A stretch of DNA of 64,000 bases from Bryoerythrophyllum caledonicum (Eukaryota > Streptophyta > Bryopsida > Pottiales > Pottiaceae): assembly GCA_963971425.1 (NCBI GenBank), contig OZ020522.1:3012168-3076167 (forward strand), written 5' to 3'. The position numbers and the translations under genes were made by a program. Below, piece by piece: positions 21,393 through 33,757 of the stretch. Below the pieces are notes generated by a model. The model searched no databases, was not told the DNA's origin, and was given only the letters and a program-made list of their open reading frames with translations. Numbering within the stretch: position 1 is the stretch's first letter; each line of letters starts with the position of its first letter.

Positions 21393-22087
21393 TATAGGTT
21401 TAAGAAAAGAGCCTATGGTTGTATTCTCAAAAAGTTCATCTTGGCAATTTATAATCAATGGAGTAGGGATTCCTCTAGATTAAAAAGCCCTTGAGAATAT
21501 TCATGACGCGGCAAACTGAACATCGCATCTGATTCTATCCGATGTATTGAGTCAGGGCTTTTCTTTACTCTTTTTCCAATCAGGCTAGTAAAACATACCC
21601 ACTTTTTACAGCCTGCTTTTGGACTCCACAGAGCCAGATTTGCCCACTTCCAACCACCGACCAGATGAAAGCCAAATACTAGGGGCCTAGATCATATTTT
21701 GCATACGCCACACCAAAGACTGCATATAGTGTGGACCAGAGTAGTTCAAGTTTCTACACTAATTAGAAATTTACATCCAATCGGCGACTTGCACACACTT
21801 GCTTGAAAATGAATAGCCAATCAAATTTTTACATGCATGTGCTTGATGCAGATTAGTGTGGGCAATCTACATCAAATATGAATCCACACTATGTTCAGTG
21901 TTTGGTATGGTGCTGCAGTAGATTTCTCTGTTCACTACAACGTTCACCTTACATAGTGTAGACTAGAGTACCGCAATCCAAGTTTCTACACTATTTGGAA
22001 ATTTACCATGCTTTGCATCCACTTGCTTGAAAATTTATACTTTCTCAAATGTGCTTGATGAAAATTAGATTGGATGATCCACATCAC
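21393..22087. other. Gene-free repeats
   Basis: No gene. 21414-21492 is the inverted 5' part of the dispersed repeat that hosts SINE copy B. The rest is AT-rich with no recognised element. Confidence 0.45.
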
Positions 22088-22089
22088 TA

Positions 22090-22488
22090 AGGTTGGATGA
22101 CCTATCACCACCACCAACCCTAGAACCAACAATCTTATGTGGGCCAAAACCACTAGCCGCCCACCCCATTTCCGAAATTTAAGGAAGTCAGTTATGATTG
22201 GGTGTCGATTTAAAATTGGTTCAAAGCTCTTGGTTTTTAGTCTCTTGCACAAGTGGTCATTAGCACAACTTATTGTGGAAGTAAAGAGTTTTGTATGTCG
22301 AGAATGGGTCTCAGCTTACTATCCACTTTGAAAATTTGTAGCAATTTCAATATGAAGAAACAAATGGTCACGACAATTGCAATATTCATGAATTCCTATT
22401 TTGAATTCCAAAAAAAAATCTCACCATGTATACAAACGCTATAAATAGGTCAGCAAGCTTAAGTTGGTGGTTATAGGTCATCCAACCT
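22090..22488 (+). mobile_element. 399-bp TIR MITE, left copy of an inverted pair
   Basis: The TIRs are AGGTTGGATGACCTAT and ATAGGTCATCCAACCT. Both ends are flanked by TA (22088-22089 and 22489-22490), which suggests a TA target duplication. It is non-coding. The whole element matches the reverse complement of 23715-24112. Confidence 0.78.
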
Positions 22489-23714
22489 TAATGCATCTGC
22501 ACTTTTGAGACCCTATTGACTTGAATAATGCATACCGTTTTTTTTGCCTCCTTCGGGAGATATTTTGTTACATGTAAGTTGAACAACTCATCAACTGTCA
22601 TCAAAACCTAACAAACTCTAGTGCAAGTAGACACACCCTACTCCATTTTCACTCAAGTCTAATTAATCTAATTTTAATACATCAATTTTCACACTTCCAA
22701 GTTTGATATCTCGTAGTTAATGTAGTGTAAACATTTAAAACATCTTCACATGTGAGATGCAATAAAATGAAACAAATCTTGGAAAAAATGAATGGATGAA
22801 ATGAACGTCCATGGACAAAAAAAGTAGTACAAAAGATTTTATTTCTAGTTCAATATATGAATGTTTGGATGTTTAGAAGTTAAAACATTCATCATAAATA
22901 TTCAAAGCATTGTAGAGATGACTGAATTCGAGTACTAGATGAAAAAATTTGAATTTTGATTGGTGGTTGGATAATTGGGTGCTATTATGATGTGTTGGGG
23001 GTTTTGTGAATGATTTTGACAACTAATTCAAAACATACATGTAGGCTGATGCACATGAGCAACATTATTAACCCCAAAAGGACGGAGCTATGACCGTGGC
23101 ATCAATCTCGATTTTCATTCTAATATGAGCTCTAATTCATCATCAAATATAAGTGAAAATATTTTTATTTCATTTTTCAGAGATGACACCACATGTTTTG
23201 TTCATGTCACAAAAAACACAAGATTTTTTTTGTGAAAATTCAAATTATTGTGATTTTCTTAAGAAAAATTGAAGGATATTCATATCATATACAAATTTTG
23301 CATAAAAAATATGATAATTTCTCCGAAGGTGTACATTATTGTGCTGAAACTTGTGGTGTAGATGAAACTTCCGTGTTTTGCTAAAATTAGAAAATTGGTC
23401 ATCCATGGTAATAGGCCCAAAGTTCAAATTGCATTAACTTATTCAATTTTATGTATTTTTCAAATTGAATTGGAAACTAGATTTGATAATCTTCATTTCA
23501 TTTGTTGGACTCAATTTCAAAAAATATCATTGTAATGACTCAAATTCAGATTTAGATTTGAAGCTAGAAGTTTCTAAAATACACTACGTAGAGTTCCATG
23601 TCACAAACATTTTCTTGTTTAGAGACAAAGTTACACACTCTATGAAGGGTATCTACAGTGCATGTGGTACATGCACTCATTGACAATACCTTCACAAAAA
23701 CTTGGATGAAAGTA
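22489..23714. other. Spacer between the inverted MITE copies
   Basis: AT-rich, with no gene or recognised element. Short open frames at about 23.19-23.68 kb show no family similarity. It would form the loop of a ~2-kb hairpin with the MITEs as stem. Confidence 0.45.
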
Positions 23715-24112
23715 TGGTTGAATGACCTATAACCACCAACTTAAGCTTGCTGACCTATTTATAGCGTTTGTACACGTGGTAAGAATTTTTTTGGGAATTC
23801 AAAATAGGATTTCATGAATATTGCAATTGTCGTGACCATTTGTTTCTTCATATTAAAATTGCTCCAAATTTTATAAGTGGATGGTAAGCCGTGACCCATC
23901 CCTGAAATACAAAACTCTCTACTTCCACAGTAAGTTGTGCTAGTGACCACTTGTGCAAGAGACTAAAAACCGAGCTTTGAACCAATTATAAACTGACACC
24001 CAATCATAACTGATTTTCATAAAATTTCGGAAATGGGATGGGCGGCTGGTGGTTTTGGCCCACATAAGATACACGATTCTGGGGTCGGTGGTGGTGATAG
24101 GTTATCCAACCA
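23715..24112 (-). mobile_element. 398-bp TIR MITE, right copy of an inverted pair
   Basis: The ends are TGGTTGAATGACCTAT and GATAGGTTATCCAACCA, flanked by TA (23713-23714 and 24113-24114). It is the inverted partner of 22090-22488 and nearly the same length. It is non-coding. Confidence 0.78.
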
Positions 24113-25852
24113 TAATGTTTAATCATCACGTGGGAGAATTTTACATTCTTCCATCAACCAAATTTTGGTCGCCCTGACGTTTAATGGTTACCCCGGCATC
24201 GCCAACAAAGTATAGTCGGAAGGTTTCTATTGCTCCTCAAGACAACCTAAAAATTGTCATTTTTTCATTCTTCCTTCACCTTGGTTCATGGCTCACATTT
24301 TCTCAACCAAGGGGTTTTTTGGCTTGTAAGTCAGCTCAGTTTGCCTAAACCCATTTGCAATAAGCGAGGTCAAAAATGGTTGTTTTTAGTCACACGATTA
24401 CAGGCCTCATTGATAACCTCTAACCCCTAAATTTCCTTGACAATTTCACACTAAAACACTTCAAAACTGTTAATTCAAGTGCAATGAGGAAGAAAAAAGA
24501 AAACATGTTTCTAGTTTTAACAGTAAGATCTTATGTACACTTGATAAATAATATACTCACAAAATTTCATCACCTTAGACTGCACGGATTGAAAGATAAG
24601 AGTGTTTGAAGTAAAAAATATGGTTAATTTTCATCCTTGGGTTGAGTGGATCTGCAGACTTTAACTTCACTTGGTGTCAAAGTCTTGCACTACACAAGGT
24701 CTAAATTTATAATCATCATGTTGATCATGATATTTACTCCTTATACACCAATTTTTAGAGGTAGAAAAGGGGTGTAGCATATTCAAAGCAATTGTGCAAT
24801 GAGTGGAGGTTCAGAAAGTGCAATTTCACGTTTTATTTATTGGGAACAAAATTGGTTTTTATGATGATAATCCAAACGGTCAATGAGAAGGCCTACAACA
24901 CGTCTTGTAATAGAAAAAATACAAAGTGAAGCATATGAATGTTTCATAGTTTTATGTGGAAAAGGAGAAGTTATTTTGGTTACTTGCCCGACAATGTGCG
25001 GCAATGTGTGAAAATCTTTGAGTTGGGATAAAATGCATTCTTTCACTAAAGCCAATGAATGTTTTTGGACAATATGAAAGGAAGAATGATATGACTTGGT
25101 AGTATCGAAAATCTTAAATTCACTAGAGTGTCCTGAAGTTTTTGGAGTTACCAGATGTGCCCACAGTTGACAATTTTTCCTTTAATATGGCATATCTTTT
25201 TTTCTATAAGTCAAATGAGAATAAGAATTATACTCCCACGTACCTCTTGTCTTCTTGCATTTTTGTACAAATTTTCAAAAATTGCAAATATAAATTGCAA
25301 CCATGGGAACGTGCCCGAGATTTGCAAAAGCCCACAGTGGGACTCTTTTTTTTATTTAGGAGTTAAAGATTTGAGAAGCCACATTTGGATTGCGACATGA
25401 TGTTTTCAATGTATTCGACATACTTGGTGTGAGAATTGACGTTTACTATAGTTACAAAAGTTTGTATTTGTGACGAGGCCACTCCAATGACAGAATACAT
25501 TTAAAACTTAGATCATTATTGCACCTACTAAATGCTTAAGCAAATTTTGCAAAATGGTCACAAATTCTACATGTACGGCGGTGTTGTATATAATCATGAT
25601 AAGGTTCACATATTGAAATGACCTCCAAATGAAAGATGTTAGTTGAAGAATCTTTAATCCAAAGGTCGATGTCTTGCTAAAGTTTGATATATTTTTTGTA
25701 TTCAAAAAGAAAAATAGGTGACTGTAGATATGGTCCCCCACACCCCCCAAAGGGCCCAAGTCGTTTTAGAGGAATCTCTACTCCGTTAATTATAATTTGC
25801 CAAGGTGAACTTTTTGAGAATGTAACTGTAGGATCTTCTTCAAATTTTGTAT
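24113..25852. other. Gene-free, dispersed repeat copies
   Basis: No gene is seen. One copy of the dispersed repeat that ends in CTGCACGGATTGAAAGATAA lies at about 24510-24612. Another begins near 25755 and continues on the far side of SINE copy B. The remaining open frames are short and AT-rich. Confidence 0.45.
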
Positions 25853-25860
25853 GAGATGGT

Positions 25861-26185
25861 ATAGTGGTGTGGGTCATAGCACACCAATGAGGTGATTGTG
25901 AATTCAAATCCCCATACTGCCTACCACCATAGTCCACCCAACTATGGTGGGGGGTCTTAAGACCTCGTTGTATGGTTACCCAAAAGGATCCAGGATGAGA
26001 TGTCAATTGTCTCTAAAGCACTTACCGTAGGAAAGTACTTAGTGTAGAAAAGTGTATACCCTTAAAAAAAGGAAGTAGTTATATTACACTAACCTATGTC
26101 CCATGGCCATAGGCTTAGTGAAGAGAATGAACAAACACTATATCCACGCCAGTCTCCTTCGAGGACCTTAGTTCTTTTCCTTCTC
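25861..26185 (+). mobile_element. tRNA-derived SINE, copy B (5'-truncated head)
   Basis: The plus strand has an A-box-like GGTATAGTGG and a B box ATTCAAATCC. The family body follows, then the 3' domain GAATGAACAAACACTATATC and CTCCTTCGAGGAC, and a pyrimidine tail. The direct repeat GAGATGGT (25853-25860 and 26186-26193) is the target duplication. The insertion splits one copy of a dispersed repeat. About 13 bases of the tRNA head are missing compared with copies A and C. Confidence 0.83.
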
Positions 26186-26730
26186 GAGATGGTGTGGTTA
26201 AAATTTTGTCCGTGCGGATTGAAAAATAAGTAAAGTCAAATGGGGATCAATGGGGATAATGCCATTCATCCCCATTTCTAGAGCATTTTTCTACATAATC
26301 GTGTCCTTCAACTAAAAATGCTTTACAGGTGAATTGGGTACAAAATCCAGTTCCAGCTGGAAAATCAACATGTGCGCTACCCGAACATGTGAGAAATCTA
26401 CCAGAATAAAAAGCTTATCTGAACAAGGCTGGCGCTTCCCCACCACTCTTCCCAACTGAAGCGCAACACTTGCCCAGAACCTGAGCACTGTTCGGGGTGA
26501 ATCACAAGCTGAAGGTTTGCTCGCCGGGTGCGCGCAGCGAGCGCACTGCACATCTCGTAATCCGCAGCGCCACGCGCGCAACCTCTCTTTCTCTTTCGTC
26601 GCCTGCTGCAGGGATTCGCCGGCAGCTACAGGCGCTGGTTCACTGTCTAGATTGTCTAGATTCTTGGTTAAGAGTGAGCATGTGAGACTGGTGGGTGAAT
26701 TGCAGCAGCAGGTTACAGTGGGGATCCTCA

Positions 26731-29724
26731 TGGCAGCCGTGTCCTCGGCGTGCGCGGTGCTCCCATCGGCAGACGCGCGCGGCGTAGCGCAGGATGTCAA
26801 TGCGACTTGCAGCAGCGGCCGGAGCGCGGACTGCTACACCCGAGCGGGTCGCCGCCGAATCGTGGCTCCAGTGCGGTGCGTTGGAGATGATCGTGTGCTA
26901 ACTTGCAGATAGGGTTGAGTTATATTTTGTTTCAGTTTGAGAGAATTGCCCTCCGTTTCAGGTATTGTGGAGTGTTTTCTGGTGTCGGTGTCTTATCCCG
27001 GACTGGAATTCGAGTTTCAGAGAATCGCTGGATTTGTGTTCCAGGATAGGCAGGATTTGTGAAACTGGTTATTAGTGCCTTCTCCGGATTGGAATGGTGC
27101 TTCAGTTTGAGGGAGTTGTCCGATTTTTGTTCAGGACAGATGTGGTCGGAGTTTTCTGGTTATCAGTGTCTTATTCGGTAGTGCTTGAAACGTTGGTTTT
27201 CAGGATCAAGTTGGCGCCGGTGAAGCGAGGATTGGTGCACAGACACGCGCTGCGAGCGGACGCGGTTCTGATAACCGAGAGCTGGCAGGAAGACGTCTCG
27301 CACAGTTCCGGCGCTGGCGCGGCCGAGGAGTCGCTCGCAGCGGCGAAGGCCGCCCGCGACGCGGCCGCCCTAGCCACCACCGCTCAGTTCCCCTCCGAGT
27401 TCGACCTGCTGCGCCTGGAGCGCGCCAGGCTGACGGACATGGAGCACTCTTTCCGGGCCGATTACGACGCGGAGTCCGCGTTGTTGGAGGCCGAGCAGAG
27501 CTACGTCCTGAAGCTGGAGTCACTTCTCGGCGGCGTCTCCTCACTTGTTGACGAGGGCACCAGAGAAGCCGACGCAGGTACTAGCATATCACCCCTCTTA
27601 AACCCTGCTTTTTTTTTTGCATCAATGCAACCAATATGTTTAGATCATCCAGAGCCACTTCCACGATTCTCAGGCAATTGTGCTACTGCACTCAAAGCTC
27701 GTGACATCCCAGAAATCTAAATTCTCACCTGCATCAAAAGTTGGTGGCTATGTACTAGATAGTACTACACGCATGCATGTTGGGGCAATCTCAAGCTCAA
27801 ACTATCTTTAGATGCATCGAAAGGAGGTGATTATGCACCAGATAGGAATCATGTCCTGGTTGCGCTCTTAGACACCAACAAGATTGGATTGGCGACCACC
27901 GCTAGTTTCAAGTGAAAGCTTCACTTGACCTATGAATTCATCCACTGTAGATTCTTCACTGGTGACGGTGTGAATTTACACATTAGGTGGCCTTTGTGTG
28001 TAGACGAGAGACGTGTGGACGTGACGGTGAAGTCGAAGCGGAGAGCGGAGCGGATGCGACGGCGCGAGCGCGCGCTGGAGAAGGCGGAGAAGGTGGCGTC
28101 CGCGCTCGCGTCTGCGCCGCCTTTCCCGAAGCCGAAGAAGGTCGCGTTTGCGTACGATCCGTCGGACCCCATCCGGACTTACCTTCGTGACATTGGGAGG
28201 ACGAGGTTGCTCACCTCCTCTGAAGAGGTCACCCTCTCCCGGAAAATCCAGGTAACCCATCTGTTTACCCGTATGTCTAGATCTAGAACCACTTGCAGGA
28301 TTACGGCACGCTCGAACTATGATAGACTCATGGACTGACCGACACAAGGGCGTTTTTTTTGTTATCAGGATCTCTTGAAAATGGAGAGAGTCAAGACTGA
28401 GCTGAAGAGAGAAGTGGGGCGCGAGCCGACCATCAGCGAGTGGAGCCGCGCGGTGGGCATGGAGCAGAATGCGTTTGAGGAGCGGATCAAGGACGGACGT
28501 CACGCCAAGGACAAGATGGTCAACTCCAACTTGCGGTTGGTGGTGTCCATTGCTAAGAAATACCAGAATCGCGGCATGACTCTCCAGGACTTGATCCAGG
28601 TTTGCATTCACTGTAACCTGGAGGTTGAGTTCTTTTTGAAGTCACCTTAAGGTGGATAAGATATCCTCTCTTTATATCTTTGTTAGAGTCTTAGATCAGT
28701 GGTAGAGTTGCCTTTAAACCCAAGTCAAGTATTTCTTACAGTTGTTGAAGGTGACTGATACTGAACTGGTTTTTTGAACTGCGTTGGAATGGCAGGAAGG
28801 GAGCTTGGGGTTGATACGAGGCGCCGAGAAGTTCGACCCCAACCGAGGATACAAGTTTAGTACGTATGCACATTGGTGGATTAGGCAGGCTATCACGCGC
28901 GCAATTGCGGATCAGTCTAGGACCATTCGTTTACCAGTGAGTCCAACTTTCCATTGACAGTAGTATCATATGATGTGTGTGCTACCACCTGATCATTGCA
29001 ATATAAACCTCATGCAAAATGTTTATAAAAGAACTGCTTTCTTAAGACACCTGAGAATCATTCAGAGGTGGTGTTCATTGAAAAGAGGGGGTCATCTTAT
29101 GACAACTGTGATGTGTTTTGAAGTCTAATCTGTCGGTGGTATTGTTCAGATTCATTTATACGAAGTGATTTCACGTATCAACAAGGCGAAGAAGATGTTA
29201 GTTCAAGAGCACGGCCGGCAACCGCGTGACGAGGAAGTGGCGGAGCTGGTTGGGTTGAGCGTGGAGAAGATGCAAATCATCGTGAAGTCAGCCAGGGCAC
29301 CATCGTCCATGGAGCGAACCATTGGTGAAGACGAAAACACCACAATTGGGGTAAGCTCCACTCTCTTTGTCCCATCTTGAAATGATACTGGTACAGATTT
29401 CTGATTTGGGATTTTTCATGGGGGCTGCAGGAACTGGTTGCGGACAAGGACGTGGAGTCGCCTGAGGACGCGATAGTGAAGCAGCTGATGAAGCAAGACG
29501 TGGAAGGCGTTTTGTGCACGTTGAACCCCAGGGAGAGGGAGGTGCTGAGACTGCGGTTCGGGCTGGACGGCGGCCGGACCAAGACGCTGGAGGAGATCGG
29601 GACCATCTTCAAGGTGACGCGGGAGAGGATACGGCAGATCGAGGCCAAAGCCATGCGCAAGCTGCGGCAGCCCAGCCGGAACAGCGTCTTGCGAGATTAT
29701 CTAGATGTGCAAATCGCCGCCTGA
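26731..29724 (+). CDS. SIG: Plastid RNA polymerase sigma factor (sigma-70 family)
   Basis: Nuclear-encoded sigma factors direct the bacterial-type plastid RNA polymerase to promoters. Exons: ~26731-26870 (donor uncertain; 26894 also fits the frame), 27204-27577, 28004-28251, 28369-28599, 28796-28936, 29150-29350 and 29431-29724, about 540 residues. The N-terminus ([17 protein letters not shown]) is Ser/Ala/Arg-rich and fits a transit peptide. Region 1.2 is [17 protein letters not shown]. Region 2 has [19 protein letters not shown] and [16 protein letters not shown], the -10 recognition helix. Region 3 starts [15 protein letters not shown]. Region 4 has [19 protein letters not shown] and the -35-binding helix [19 protein letters not shown]. 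Region 4 looks unusually close to bacterial SigA, so the SIG subtype is not assigned. Exons are GC-rich compared with the flanks. The gene is intact and converges on KXD1, about 560 bp downstream. Confidence 0.93.
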
Positions 29725-30282
29725 ACAAAGACCTTTTGGAAGACAGAATTCCTCTGATTTGATAGTGCTCAGACCACCCGATTTGTTACATACGTTTGCC
29801 TCCAATATAATGACACTAGGGAGAACAAAATTCCTCTTGATGCCCTTCAAATCGACATGTTCGTCAGTGTCTTCTGAACAAAAGAAATTTGGTTAAAGAC
29901 AGCATCTGAAATATACCTGACGTCTAGTATACGCTCCTAGATTGGTGAAAAATCAAGGCAATTCTTTCCACTAACTAGACAGTAGACAGTAACCCAAGAG
30001 TCGAAATAACTTACCAGTTAAAGTGACCCATACTCAGGGCAATAACGAATCCATGCTCACGAAAACATCACAAGCAAACCAAACATTTCAGGTAAAACAA
30101 GTCCCAGTTCCTCTGAAAAAATGGTGATCGATTTCAGCTACAAACAGGGAGTACATCTACATGAGAAAGGGGAAGCAGCCAAAATCCTCTATCACAGGAA
30201 CTGCAAGTATTTCACAGAGAGTATTGTCAGAATTACAAATGATACAATGGACCCACATAAAAAACTAAAAAATAAAACTCCA
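29725..30282. other. Intergenic gap between convergent genes
   Basis: This is the 3' flank of both the sigma factor (+) and KXD1 (-). No further gene or repeat is recognised. Confidence 0.5.
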
Positions 30283-31042
30283 TCACTTGGGCAATTCCAG
30301 GTCTGGCCGGTTGTCAGCAACCTCATCCTTAAAGGCATCAGGATACTGCTTCTTTATTCGTGCTTTCAAAGACCTGTGAAGTCAGATCAAGCGCATTTGG
30401 TTAAGAGAAGCCCTAACTATATCAAGGGCAAACATGGTCAATCACTAAGCAGGATCGTCCAAAAGTAACTCTAATTATGTGGACAATTGTGCGGAAAACT
30501 AACAAAACAGAGCAAATTGTGATACTTCACTTTGACTGAGCCATTTAAGATTCATTTTTGGCTAAGAAACGAAGATCAGGGCGAACCTTACAATCTCAAA
30601 GAAAACATACGTTTCAATGCTCAAGTAGGCGATGGATTGAAGGTTTAGGGTATAAAGGTACGCCATACCCGATTTTCCGAAACACATAATCAAGGTCGGT
30701 CTTCATGGACTTGAGAAGACGAGTGTTGTGGGAGAAGTCGTTCGCCACGGCCGTGAAGCTGCGCTCGGAGAAGTCATTGAAATGCGACAGCACCGCGTTG
30801 CTGTCCTGCAACCTTCCGAGTCTGTAGACGATGCACCACCACTCACTCATTCAATCAACAACTTCGAACTTGGCGTTTGGAATGAGTGCAAGAGAAAAAG
30901 AAGCGTACATGAGCAGCTGCTGCTGCTTCAGGGTGTCGACGTCGGAGGCGCTGAGCAGGTTGTGGATCTTGTCGGCTGCGGCCGTCGACGCGGCGGCGAT
31001 CTTCGCCACGTCCTCCTCCGCCATGGACTTGTGCGACTCCAT
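30283..31042 (-). CDS. KXD1: KxDL-motif protein (KXD1, BORC/BLOC-1-related subunit)
   Basis: KXD1 is a small helical subunit of the BORC/BLOC-1-type complexes that position lysosomes or related organelles; the plant role is inferred. Three minus-strand exons, 31042-30909, 30821-30669 and 30373-30283, join in frame with GT-AG introns and give 125 residues. Conserved blocks are DVDTLKQQQLLI then LGRLQDSNAVLSHFNDFSE, NDFSHNTRLLKSMKTDLDYV with the KxDL signature KTDL, and SLKARIKKQYPDAF near the end. The start is the ATG of MESHKSMAEEDVAK. Length and block order match plant KxDL proteins. The gene is intact and too fragmented in single frames to be seen without splicing. Confidence 0.9.
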
Positions 31043-33299
31043 TAAAAAAATCTCCTTCCTGCAACCTCAGTGGAAAATCAACATCACACAAAGTGGCACA
31101 TGCGAGTCCATTTCTAGAGTTCGAGCTCTACTTAAGCTCATCTCGGCTGAGGATTGGCTCCTCTTCAGAGGCTTGCGCCGAGATTACGAGGACATACGAG
31201 GTGAGATCCGGTTGCAAAACCGATCACAAATTCACAAACAGAAAGGAGAAGTGTTGCGATGGATGTCCATCTCTTCCTTCTTTGTTCATTGACGGGTTTC
31301 GTGCGGGGCTCTGTTTCTAAGACCGTGGATGTATGACCGTGGCTCGGTGTCTCCTTGACCAAGAATATGCGTACCTTCCTGGGCTTTAACCCCTGAAGGA
31401 CCAAGACATTTTCCCCTCAAAATCTGCCATTTTCAGCGCATTCAACACGAAATGATACAAAATGTTTTTTCTGAAAATTTAACCGTAGGATCTTGTACTA
31501 GAGTTGTATGAGAGTGTGTGGTGAAAATTTTGGTAAGTTTGACTGCACGGATTGAAAGATATCAGCCTTTGAAGTGAGACAGAATCTCTTTTTGAGGTCA
31601 TACTAAACACCTTCAACAATACCCTTCTCAAATTTTTGAAATTCACAAATCTGTACTGTAGATGCAAAGATCTCAATTTTCTTTCCAAAATGACATTTTC
31701 TTTCTTTTAAATGGACAAAAACGAATTTCTATTGAATTTAGAAGTTATAAAGTTTAGTGACAGTATTTGTGATATGTCGCACAAAATTGTTGCACTATTT
31801 GTATATGTAAGTGAAAATAAATTGTAACTTTTGAACCGTAAGTCGGAATTCTACAGAATTTGTGTCTACGCAAAGCTAATCAAAAGTTGGCCATTCAATT
31901 AAAAAACTTAGAAAATAATGCCTAGAATTGAGAACTTGGTACCTTACCGAAACTCAAAATGTTGTCCCCCAAGGGGACTTTGGTCCGTTAGGGATTAATA
32001 ATGATACTTTCCATTTTGAATGATTAAATTTCATATAGATTTAAGCTTTGAGGGTGTCAAATTAGACTATTTATCATTTGTCGTTTATTTTTATCAATGA
32101 TATCCTTTGGACATTAGAGTTTTCCTGAAAGTCATCAAAATACACTGGATAGTCACCAAAAATCTTAGGGTCTTATGTTAGTACTATTGCTAAAGCCTGG
32201 GTACATGGTGACTTGGCTTGAGAAAGGACCACCACTTGGACCACAAGCACATGGTGACTTAGCTTGGGAAAGGTGTGGAGGAACTATTGGTCAACTCTTT
32301 GAGAACTTAGGGTAGTATCGAGGAGCTTTAGCTTGCATGGGATAGGGCCCAAGTGCATTGGTTGTCAAGCATTTCATTGGAGCAAAAATGATAAATAAAT
32401 TCCTCATGCTCTCTTTCTTTCCGTTTTAAAATCTCATATGGTCTGGCACTATATTCCTCATGGCTTGCCTCTTCGGGAAGCACTTTCAGAAAAACTCTAT
32501 TAACTAGCATATTTTCACATTGTTTGATTATTATTACAAGTTCCGTATGGATTTCATTGAAACATGGTTCATGCCCCCCTTCGCACCCAGAGTTTTGTAC
32601 CACTGCCATGCAACGCACTACCACCAAGCAGTACAAAATAACCTAAATGAGTTAACAGAAGTGAAAAACTTAGAAGGTGATCTTTTTAAAGGAGGAGGTC
32701 GGAAATGACGGTGGCAAAAAGTGGCAGGTTTGCACTGGGAGACCAGAGATAGCAATGATGAATAACATTGACAAGGTAGTGGGTGTTTTGGATGTAATAG
32801 AATAGAATAGAAAAAAATTAATTAGGTTTTAGATTTTTTGCATTTTAACATGGAATTTCAATGTTTTGAACGTCAAATTTGTAATCAAGAGTTTCAAATT
32901 TATTTTGGATAAGCACAAATTGCAACACACAAATGCAAATTTTACACACCCACAAACTCAACTTGCAATTACAATCTCAAACTCACACACCCACAAACTC
33001 AATTTGCAATTACAATCTCAAAACTTGCAATCTCACCTCAAAACTTGTAATTTCAATCTCCACAACTCGAATATGCAATTTTGCAACTCCAACTTTGTAT
33101 GCCAACCTCCAAGATCACAACTCCAACTTCACAACTTTTTCACTCCAAGTTTACAACTCATAATTTACAATTCAATCTTTTAGTGCTTAACTCAAAAAAT
33201 ATTTTGAACGTCAAATTTGTAATCAAGAGCACAAATTGCAACACACAAATGCAAATTTGTCACACCCGAAAACTCAAGACCCTAAATTTCAAAATTGCG
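31043..33299. other. Gene-free, repeat-rich region
   Basis: No gene. About 31455-31580 is a dispersed-repeat copy (ending near CTGCACGGATTGAAAGATAT). About 32208-32370 carries a repeat that matches the flanks of MITE copy B without the insertion. 32866-33260 holds direct repeats: TTTTGAACGTCAAATTTGTA at about 32871 and 33202, and an ~42-bp tandem unit with CACACCCACAAACTCAA near 32945-33025. Confidence 0.55.
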
Positions 33300-33539
33300 C
33301 AGTAAATCACACAACAATCAACCGCGCAGTCAACCATGCAATCAACCGCACAGGAACTGTGCAGATTATGATTTTAGTAGTATGATTCTATTACATAATT
33401 AAAATTCATGCATAGGTTTCAAAGACATATTTATATTTTATGTAGATTGTTGTTACCTTTCTTTTTTAATATTTTGTGATATAAAAACCACATTAAAATG
33501 CCTGAACTAATGTGTTGCAAAGCAAGCGCCAACTGCTAG
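33300..33539. mobile_element. Rearranged Helitron-like fragments
   Basis: 33300-33389 is an inverted 5' end of the family (GATTATGATTTTAGTAGTAT reads as its start on the minus strand). 33390-33539 is a plus-strand 3' part ending CAACTGCTAG before T. Together they look like two truncated copies joined head to head. Confidence 0.5.
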
Positions 33540-33545
33540 TTATTA

Positions 33546-33757
33546 TTATACTACTAAAATCATAATCTACGTAGTGAACCACGCAACAATCAACCACGCA
33601 ATGAACCGTACAGTGAACTATAGAAACGCTGCTATCAATCACGCAGTCAACCGTGCACTGAATCAGTTTTTCTTAATTTATTTTTTATAGTTTGTAACAT
33701 AAAAACTACAATAAAATGGTTGGACTATTGCGTTGCAAAGCAAGCGCCAATTGCTAG
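33546..33757 (+). mobile_element. Small Helitron-like element, copy 3
   Basis: It starts TTATACTACTAAAATC after an A and ends CAATTGCTAG before a T. The interior has CAACCRYGCAGTCAACCGTG-type motifs as in copy 1. It is 212 bp and non-coding. It lies about 560 bp upstream of the alanine aminotransferase start codon, so it may sit in the promoter region. Confidence 0.55.

Noticed and set aside
22137-22444. Short frames matching frames near 23.8 kb
   Set aside because: The similarity comes from the two inverted MITE copies, not from duplicated genes.
27206-28611. Long GC-rich minus-strand frames
   Set aside because: They are antisense shadows of the sigma-factor exons; their Arg/Pro-rich composition reflects GC content.
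32866-33183. 105-codon Asn/Gln-rich frame
   Set aside because: It is a product of the CACAAACTCAA/TTGCAATTACAATC short repeats; no domain or start context.
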